Of a stretch of 64,000 nucleotides of DNA, positions 58,434-64,000 are shown in pieces. Under the pieces are notes generated by a model. That model saw nothing but the letters and a program-made list of their open reading frames with translations. It made no database searches and had not been told where the DNA came from. Source of the DNA: Methanosarcina siciliae T4/M (GTDB lineage: Archaea; Halobacteriota; Methanosarcinia; Methanosarcinales; Methanosarcinaceae); NCBI RefSeq assembly GCF_000970085.1, contig NZ_CP009506.1, forward strand, positions 930,001-994,000, read 5' to 3'. The position numbers were made by a program, and so were the translations under genes. Numbering within the stretch: the stretch's first letter is position 1; every line of letters starts with the position of its first letter.

Positions 58434-58760
58434 TCACTCAAGTTTGTCAAAAATGATCTCCATTTTTCCCATTTCCCTGGCAAGGTTTTTAGAAATCATG
58501 CCGTTTTCGAGCCAGCAGGCATTCATTATTGCAGCCGGCACGAGGCAGGTGGGAGTGAGAGGTGCTTCAGCCATTTTCTGGGCAAGCAGGGTTTCAGGGC
58601 CGCCCATAAGGTCCTTCATGCCCATATCGAAATGTGTGCCCCATTTCCTGAGTTTTTCGCAGGTTGTTTTTATATGCACGTGCGTGTTTTTGCCTTCTTT
58701 CGTGGCAATAATTTTTGTTGTGTGTCCACATATGGTATTGAGTGAAAGTTCAGTAACCAT
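58434..58760 (-). CDS. Small conserved Cys-containing protein of unknown function
   Basis: A 108-residue protein with cysteines in NTICGHTTKI, TTCEKLRKW, PTCLVPAAIMNACWLENGM. The C-x-x-H pattern and the closing PTC-x-V-P-A-A-x-M-N-A segment occur in small proteins of methanogens that I recognise only as conserved and uncharacterised. It lies 243 bp upstream of, and co-oriented with, the DUF169 gene. A shared role is possible but unproven. Confidence 0.75.
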   Translation of the reverse strand: MVTELSLNTICGHTTKIIATKEGKNTHVHIKTTCEKLRKWGTHFDMGMKDLMGGPETLLAQKMAEAPLTPTCLVPAAIMNACWLENGMISKNLAREMGKMEIIFDKLE

Positions 58761-59308
58761 TGTTTATATCTCCTGTAATCTGTATGCTCGTCCGGAAGCT
58801 GAAGGACTTTCAATGTATTGTTGGAGATGAGATTCTCATTTTGTCTGTACCTTAACCTGTTCTCGTCTTTTATTTTTATTAAATTCTACATATATATTTT
58901 TCTGTATCCTGCGTATTGAATCTCTTTTTTGCAGGGGCTTTATTTTCTTCATATGCTTCTTTTTCAGCTTCGGCCTCCTTTAGCAGGTTTTATCTTGAAG
59001 TAAAAGGCTTTTCCTGCGGCATGATCGCAAAGTTCTTATACATCTCTATTCGTATTGCTAAGTCCATAGCAAATATGCTAGTTAGGGTACTCCTGTTAAT
59101 ACATTAATATATTAGCAGAGCAATTAAGCTACTGACAGGTATGCTTATGCCCTGAAAAGGATCACCAAGATCAGGATTACGGGATATTTACTATCTGGAT
59201 CATTTAAGGTTCCGTCAAAATCAGCTTATGTAGCATTGAAATTAACATTAACTTGATTAAATTTAGTTAAATCTGATTAAATTTCAATAAAATAATGAGG
59301 TTTTAATA
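58761..59308. other. AT-rich intergenic region with direct repeats before the S8e gene
   Basis: No credible gene; a 63-codon frame at 58916 starts with TTG and lacks a ribosome site. The decamer GATTAAATTT is present twice at 59254-59263 and 59275-59284, 21 bp apart (two helical turns), just before the S8e start. It could be an operator for ribosomal-protein autoregulation or simple AT-rich repetition. Confidence 0.4.
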
Positions 59309-59686
59309 ATGAGATGGCAAGGCAGCTCAAGAAGAAAAGCTACCGGCGGGAAAGTTATTGCTGCCCGCGGAAAGCGCAAGTTTGAAATGGGTCGCGAATC
59401 TGCGGAAACCCGTATCAGCGAAATAAAAAGAAAGAACGTTCCTACTATGGGCGGCAACAGGAAAGTAAGGCTTCTCCAGTCCAATGTTGCAAACGTGACC
59501 AATCCTAAGGACGGAAAGACAGTTACCGCACCCATTGAGACCGTAATTGACAACACTGCAAACAAGCACTATGTCAGGCGTAATATTCTGACAAAAGGTT
59601 CCGTTATAAGGACTCCCATGGGCACTGCCAGAGTTACAAGCAGACCCGGACAGGACGGAGTTGTAAACGCTATATTAATTGAGTAA
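59309..59686 (+). CDS. rps8e: 30S ribosomal protein S8e
   Basis: A 125-residue protein starting MRWQGSSRRKATGGKVIAAR, the family signature. It ends SVIRTPMGTARVTSRPGQDG, so it is full length. S8e is found in archaea and eukaryotes and binds 16S rRNA. A short ATGAGGTT upstream provides the ribosome site. The Lrp gene follows 71 bp downstream. Confidence 0.97.
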   Translation: MRWQGSSRRKATGGKVIAARGKRKFEMGRESAETRISEIKRKNVPTMGGNRKVRLLQSNVANVTNPKDGKTVTAPIETVIDNTANKHYVRRNILTKGSVIRTPMGTARVTSRPGQDGVVNAILIE

Positions 59687-59757
59687 TTGAAGAGAGCCTT
59701 GACCCCATATCAGGGGTTCTGTGCCCATTTTCCCTAAACTTTGTGCCGGTGATCAGC

Positions 59758-60249
59758 ATGGACGAAATGATTCGACATATACTGGAAGTTCTTGAGAATG
59801 ATGCCCGAGCAAGTCCGGAAGAAATTGCAGCCCTTACAGGAATGTCTGCACATGAAGTTTCCCAGACGATTGCAAAGCTTGAAGAAACAGGGGTTATCCG
59901 GCACTACAAGACTATAGTTGATTGGGACCTGATCGGGGAAAACTATGTTTACGCCGTAATTGAGTTGAAGGTCACTCTCGAGCGTAATCAGGGCTACCAG
60001 GCAATTGCAGAAAGGATCTATAAGTTCCCGGAAGTCAGGTCTGTCAGGCTTCTGTCCGGGGACTACGATATCTCCCTTACCGTCAGGGGGAAGTCAATGA
60101 AGGATGTGGCTTTTTTTGTGGCAGAAAAAATCGCTACCCTTGACCAGGTTCAGAGTACGGCCACACATTTCGTGCTGAAGACCTATAAAGAAGACGGAGT
60201 AATCCTTCACGAACCGGAGTCTATTAAGAGGTTACCGGTCTCGTTTTAA
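59758..60249 (+). CDS. Lrp/AsnC-family transcriptional regulator
   Basis: The start ATG 59758 (MDEMIRHILEVLENDARAS), with GGTGATC before it, is preferred over an in-frame GTG at 59743. The 163-residue protein has an N-terminal winged HTH (EIAALTGMSAHEVSQTIAKL) and the C-terminal RAM domain (VRSVRLLSGDYDISLTVRG). It is likely to sense an amino acid. The aminotransferase gene follows 81 bp downstream and is its likely target. Confidence 0.93.
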   Translation: MDEMIRHILEVLENDARASPEEIAALTGMSAHEVSQTIAKLEETGVIRHYKTIVDWDLIGENYVYAVIELKVTLERNQGYQAIAERIYKFPEVRSVRLLSGDYDISLTVRGKSMKDVAFFVAEKIATLDQVQSTATHFVLKTYKEDGVILHEPESIKRLPVSF

Positions 60250-60330
60250 TGTGAAACCGTTTAAGGTCCGATCCACCTTATCCCGTTTTACATCTATCTA
60301 ATTCACATAATTTTTTACAGAGGTGTTTGC

Positions 60331-61512
60331 TTGAGACCTCCATGCGATCCTTCAAAATTCGTTGCGGAAGCTGTAAAGAGTATCCCTCCGTCAGGAATAC
60401 GTCGTTTTTTCGATCTGGTTTCCGAACTTGAGGATATTATCTCCCTGGGTGTAGGAGAACCCGATTTCATTACTCCCTGGCATATCCGTGAGATGTGTAT
60501 CCACTCGCTCGAAAAAGGGCAGACTTCATATACCTCAAACTACGGACTTCCGGAACTCAGAGACGAACTTGCAAGAACCTATTACAAACGCTACGGTCTG
60601 GACTACAACCCGGGATCCGAAATCCTTGTCACCACGGGAGTAAGCGAAGCGCTTGACATAGCAATCAGGGCCGTGATCAATCCCGGCGAAGAGGTAATTG
60701 TGGTTCAGCCCTCATACGTGGCATACATCCCTTCTGTGATTCTGGCAGGAGGGAAGCCTGTTATTGTTTCTACTCACAGGGACGACGATTTCAGCCTTAC
60801 TGCAGAAGCTCTGAAACCTGCAATTTCCAGCAAAACGAAGGCAATCGTCCTTAATTTCCCAAACAACCCAACTGGCGCAATCATGGAACAGGAGGGAATG
60901 GAGGATATCGCTGACCTTGTTGTTGAGAACGATTTATTTGTTATCTCAGACGAGGTTTACGAATGCCTGACTTATGGAGGCAACCATGTTCCTTTCTCAT
61001 CGCTTGAAGGTATGAAGGAAAGGACTGTCATGCTGAACGGCTTTTCCAAAGCTTATGCAATGACAGGGCTTAGACTGGGCTTTGCAATGGGAGCTCAGGA
61101 TATTATCCATTCTATGATGATGATCCACCAGTACTCCATGCTCTGTGCGCCCATTACTGCTCAGGTAGGCGCAATTGAAGCCCTGCGCAATGGTAATGAA
61201 GAAATGGAGCGGATGATCCGGGAATATGACCGGCGCAGGCGTTTCATCGTAAAAGGGTTTAACAGCATAGGGCTTGAATGCTGCAACCCCAGAGGCGCTT
61301 TTTATGCTTTCCCTTATGTGGGGGATACGGGCCTATCCTCTTCTGACTTTGCGGAACGTCTCCTGCAGGAAAAGAAGGTTGTTACAATTCCCGGAGATGT
61401 TTTTGGAGAAGCAGGTGAAGGTTTCCTGCGGTGCGCTTATGCGGCGTCTCTTGATGACATAAAAAAAGCAATCGAGAGAATGGGAGATTTTGTAGAAGAG
61501 TTAAAACAGTGA
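60331..61512 (+). CDS. Class I/II PLP-dependent aminotransferase (aspartate type)
   Basis: A 393-residue enzyme started by TTG 60331, with GAGGTG about seven bases upstream. It has LNFPNNPTGAIM, ISDEVYECLTYGG and the PLP lysine in GFSKAYAMTGLRLG (near residue 238). An Arg in the C-terminal part (GFLRCAYAAS) would bind the substrate carboxylate. Members of this branch transaminate aspartate, alanine or aromatic amino acids, and the exact substrate is open. The paired Lrp regulator suggests amino-acid control. Confidence 0.93.
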   Translation: MRPPCDPSKFVAEAVKSIPPSGIRRFFDLVSELEDIISLGVGEPDFITPWHIREMCIHSLEKGQTSYTSNYGLPELRDELARTYYKRYGLDYNPGSEILVTTGVSEALDIAIRAVINPGEEVIVVQPSYVAYIPSVILAGGKPVIVSTHRDDDFSLTAEALKPAISSKTKAIVLNFPNNPTGAIMEQEGMEDIADLVVENDLFVISDEVYECLTYGGNHVPFSSLEGMKERTVMLNGFSKAYAMTGLRLGFAMGAQDIIHSMMMIHQYSMLCAPITAQVGAIEALRNGNEEMERMIREYDRRRRFIVKGFNSIGLECCNPRGAFYAFPYVGDTGLSSSDFAERLLQEKKVVTIPGDVFGEAGEGFLRCAYAASLDDIKKAIERMGDFVEELKQ

Positions 61513-61560
61513 ATCTGGCCGAACCTTATTCGGTCTGACTTTTACTTTAAATTTCTATCT

Positions 61561-61962
61561 TCAGTTTTCCTCATCGTCCATACGCATGACGAGAGCGCTT
61601 ACTTTGTCATCCATTTTTTCGATCAGCTCGTTCATCTGGCTGTACCATTCGTCAACGTTTTTCTTTACCATCTGTTTCATTTCCTGGGGTTCGATAGCTA
61701 CATATTCGTAGTAGTAACCCCCACTGTTAATGGATCGTGTTTCCCTGTAAACTATTCCACAGGCTATAAGGTTCTGCAGGGAACGGTATGCGGTGCTTCT
61801 TTCCCTGTTGAGTATCTCTCCCAATTTTTCTGCGGTCAGGGGACCATGCATGAGTAGAGCTTTGTATGCATCGATGTCAAGGGACTTCAGCCCGAGTACA
61901 CATTTTACCATGTCTTCGCATCTGAAGCTTGCTCTGATCATCTCGTGAATAGAATTCGCCAT
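61561..61962 (-). CDS. TrmB-like transcriptional regulator
   Basis: A 133-residue protein. The winged-helix region (about 20-80, LKSLDIDAYKALLMHGPLTA and GEILNRERSTAYRSLQNL) matches the TrmB N-terminal domain. The C-terminal third is a coiled-coil dimer region (NVDEWYSQMNELIEKMDD), without the sugar-binding domain of full TrmB. It is convergent with the aminotransferase gene. Confidence 0.85.
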   Translation of the reverse strand: MANSIHEMIRASFRCEDMVKCVLGLKSLDIDAYKALLMHGPLTAEKLGEILNRERSTAYRSLQNLIACGIVYRETRSINSGGYYYEYVAIEPQEMKQMVKKNVDEWYSQMNELIEKMDDKVSALVMRMDDEEN

Positions 61963-62361
61963 AAAACCACTATTTGGTGACGGTTCACCCTATTTTTTAA
62001 AATTTCTTTTGAGCTTTGAGGATACCGGCCGGCACGTTAGGAAATTATCTAAGGCGGATTAAGGATGCTCATAAAAAAGAAAACCCTTTACCGGTTTCCG
62101 AACTGCTTTTTAAAAGCATATTTCCCAATTGTGTTAAGTATAATTATGTGTTATTATACTACCAATATTGGTGAATATATTTATAAACTTATTTATTTCT
62201 CTTAAACTCAATTTTTTTTGTCCGTTAATATCTGTTCAGTATATCTGCTAAGTATTCCATTATATCCTTTCTGGCTGTTTTCAAAAAAATAACAACTATA
62301 AGGGAAAGCTGCTTAGTTAATTTTATATATAATTTCCCGACTCAATAGGCTCTGAGGTCTT
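61963..62361. other. Divergent spacer with promoter for the DUF5591 gene
   Basis: About 400 bp, AT-rich. TTTTATATATAAT at 62321-62333 is a clear TATA box for the rightward gene; the expected start of transcription leaves a leader of about 10-15 nt with TGAGGT just before the ATG at 62362. TATA-like repeats near 62150-62190 could serve the leftward TrmB-like gene. No RNA gene. Confidence 0.5.
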
Positions 62362-63045
62362 ATGAAGCCCATTATCCCCGAAGAGGAACGTTCCAAAGAG
62401 CCTCTCGATACCGAGAGAATAATTTACCATCCTGATATGGTAAGAGCCAATGACTGGGTTATCAATGAGTATGAAGCTCCTTTAAGGGAGCTATGTATTT
62501 TCGTTCCCTGCGCCAAGAGAAAGCCTTACCATGAAAGCCCTTCTCATAAAAAATTTGACCGGATAATTTTCGGGCTCGTAAATCCAGAGGGCGTACATAT
62601 AGTGACCTTCGGGACCTGCGGGATCGCCCCCCGGGAACTTGATACCGAGTACCCTTTCATGAACTACACTTTCATGATGGGAAAATGTAATGTAACGAAA
62701 ATCAAGAGAGATTTCATAAAAATAGAAAGTGAAAGGATTGCTGCCTATCTTGAAAAGACAAGGGCAAACTACAGGCATAGGATAGCCTATTGTATCGGGG
62801 ATTTTCGGACTGCAATGGAAAAAGCCCTGGAGATGGTGGACATTAAAGTGGATATTGTCCCGAGGGAATCAACCATTCAGAGGATGATCCAGCCCAACAA
62901 ACCCTTCATTTATAACAGTCTCTCCTCTAAAGAGTACCTGCAGGACTTCTCCGATGCAATCACTGATGCTTTCGGGCTTCCCAGGCGGGAAGTCGGCTTA
63001 AAGGAAGACATTTCCGTGGACGACACTGACTGGTATGTCCTGTAA
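62362..63045 (+). CDS. Stand-alone DUF5591 protein, related to the core of archaeosine synthase (ArcS)
   Basis: A 227-residue protein. The motif PC-x(3)-KPY-x(2)-S-x(2)-H, which in ArcS holds the residues needed for attaching lysine to preQ0 in tRNA, is present as PCAKRKPYHESPSH at 49-62. The rest (FGTCGIAPRELDTEYPFMNY near 92) also fits the ArcS core. Full-size ArcS carries extra domains, including a PUA RNA-binding domain, that are absent here. It may act in tRNA modification with a partner or have a different target. Confidence 0.8.
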   Translation: MKPIIPEEERSKEPLDTERIIYHPDMVRANDWVINEYEAPLRELCIFVPCAKRKPYHESPSHKKFDRIIFGLVNPEGVHIVTFGTCGIAPRELDTEYPFMNYTFMMGKCNVTKIKRDFIKIESERIAAYLEKTRANYRHRIAYCIGDFRTAMEKALEMVDIKVDIVPRESTIQRMIQPNKPFIYNSLSSKEYLQDFSDAITDAFGLPRREVGLKEDISVDDTDWYVL

Positions 63046-63118
63046 TCCGGTTTCGAATTTCATCAGTTTCGATTCTTCTTATTTCAAATTTCGCCGTTTT
63101 CAAATTCTTCTGATCTCT

Positions 63119-63571
63119 TCAGAACCGAGAGACAAAGGTTCTTGCCTGCCAGAGGGCAATAACTGCAAGGATCAGGATGAGAACCATCCACATTATTTCC
63201 GCTGCCGGGATAAAGGAATTAGCCCGGTATGCATTGTAAGCTTCCATAGCGGCTGCCGTTTGTACCATATTTTTTCCTCTTTCCCTCCTTATACGTACCT
63301 TATGCAGGCGTCCGATCACCGGGTAGAGAAGGCCCGAAACGGCTGCGAACGCTCCGCCAATAAAGTCCATGGCCATAAATGAGCCGAGAATTGCTATGGT
63401 TCCTCCGAAGATCGAGGCCAGGAAGAACCACTTGGAACAGGGATGAAATTCCTTAAGTGTCCGGCCCAGTTCTCCGAATTTTCCAAGCACTCCATTCCAG
63501 AGCATGAGAGCCAGCATAACTGTAAGTGCATTATATGGGGTAATCAGGGCCGCGGTTACAACCAGAGACAC
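63119..63571 (-). CDS. Small multi-pass membrane protein, possibly half an EamA/DMT-like transporter
   Basis: A 150-residue protein from a GTG start at 63571 preceded by GGGGAG. It has four to five hydrophobic helices. The segment WFFLASIFGGTIAILGSFMA with AAVSGLLYPVIGRL resembles one half of a DMT-type transporter. After RLHKVRIRRERGKN the sequence changes character and ends in a single helix (IMWMVLILILAVIALW), so it could be a remodelled half-transporter or a distinct family. Confidence in function is low. Confidence 0.6.
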   Translation of the reverse strand: MSLVVTAALITPYNALTVMLALMLWNGVLGKFGELGRTLKEFHPCSKWFFLASIFGGTIAILGSFMAMDFIGGAFAAVSGLLYPVIGRLHKVRIRRERGKNMVQTAAAMEAYNAYRANSFIPAAEIMWMVLILILAVIALWQARTFVSRF

Positions 63572-63919
63572 CGCATCTCCCCTGGAATCCCGTGAAATAT
63601 CTTATTTTTCCTGATTTATTTTTCAATTTTAATATATTTCCTATGAATATATTAATTTCATTTTAAAAATTATTTCTATATCTTCTATCTTTTTGGAAAA
63701 TAGTGGCATATGCAGGAAAGAAAAATATACAGGAAAGAAAAGCCGGGGTTTAAACAAAGTCGGAAATTTAAATAGAGTCGGGGAATAAAATATACGCCTG
63801 TAAGGTTCCGGATAGAATAAGTTTCTGAAAGAGGACCAGACTGCTTAATATTGACTACGTGCCGGCAAGAAACCTGCAAAAATTTCGGTACAAATAGGTG
63901 AGTTTTGTCTGCAGCCAGT

Positions 63920-64000
63920 TCAGTCGTCTTCAAGTCCCGAGTTCTCCCCAACTGAGAGCATAAGTTCTCCGTAGAGCAGTTTCTCAAGAGTTTCGGCAAC
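63920..64000 (-). CDS. C-terminal end of a gene that starts beyond the right edge
   Basis: The minus strand is open from the window edge to a TGA at 63922-63920, reading VAETLEKLLYGELMLSVGEN and a short acidic end. The composition looks coding, but 26 residues are too few to identify the protein. Confidence 0.5.
   Translation of the reverse strand, partial: VAETLEKLLYGELMLSVGENSGLEDD

Noticed and set aside
58916..59107. 63-codon frame with TTG start
   Set aside because: No ribosome site, unusual composition and no known resemblance.

Overview
The window reads as a chromosomal segment of a methanogenic archaeon of the genus Methanosarcina. The evidence is a set of archaeal information-processing genes (family B DNA polymerase with PCNA boxes, aIF1A, RIO1, Nob1, NAC, S8e, archaeal 16S/23S/5S rRNA), tandem-domain S-layer proteins of the kind that dominate Methanosarcina envelopes, TATA-box promoters, T-rich gene ends and long AT-rich spacers. 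The species cannot be fixed from the sequence alone.

Layout. 1-3.4 kb: surface proteins (a lipoprotein with repeated blade-like segments, a small anchored protein, an S-layer-domain protein). 3.4-15.1 kb: a metal-chelatase and transport locus. A fused AAA+/VWA chelatase subunit faces, tail to tail, a seven-gene operon encoding an Opp/Nik-type substrate-binding lipoprotein, a CobN/BchH-type large chelatase subunit, a small membrane protein, two permeases and two ATPases; most junctions overlap. 16.3-21.5 kb: a second S-layer protein and DNA polymerase B. 22.0-26.3 kb: pstSCAB-phoU phosphate uptake. 26.5-27.9 kb: dihydroorotase. 28.0-29.6 kb: an aIF1A-RIO1-KH operon, read divergently from the rRNA operon (30.5-35.2 kb). 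The rRNA operon is preceded by four promoter-like modules and each large rRNA is bracketed by a processing helix. Behind it lies a wrecked sodium-dependent transporter gene. 36-43 kb: NAC, an A-type Fe-S carrier, a degenerate nuclease-like protein, glycogen debranching enzyme, HisI and a PIN-ATPase-KH protein. 43-46 kb: a coiled-coil membrane protein, an inverted-repeat (MITE-like) element and two pilin-like proteins. 46-55 kb: HisH, a PurM/HypE-like protein, NfeD plus stomatin, a RecJ-like DHH protein, a GNAT enzyme, GfcR and Nob1. 55.5-57.1 kb: an IS110-family element with a broken transposase and a highly structured leader that looks like a bridge RNA. 57.5-64 kb: a DUF169 protein, a small Cys-containing protein, S8e, an Lrp regulator with an aminotransferase, a TrmB-like regulator, a stand-alone ArcS-core (DUF5591) protein, a membrane protein and the tail of one more gene.

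Functional themes. (1) Metal/tetrapyrrole handling at 3.4-15.1 kb, where transporter and chelatase genes are translationally interlocked. (2) Small-subunit ribosome maturation: aIF1A, RIO1 and the KH (Dim2/Pno1-like) protein sit divergently beside the rRNA genes, and Nob1 lies 20 kb away. (3) Envelope proteins. The items most worth following up are the chelatase/transporter operon, the IS110 leader RNA, the tandem promoter-hairpin modules of the rRNA operon, the apparent CTG start of aIF1A, the transporter relic and the inverted-repeat element near 44.3 kb.
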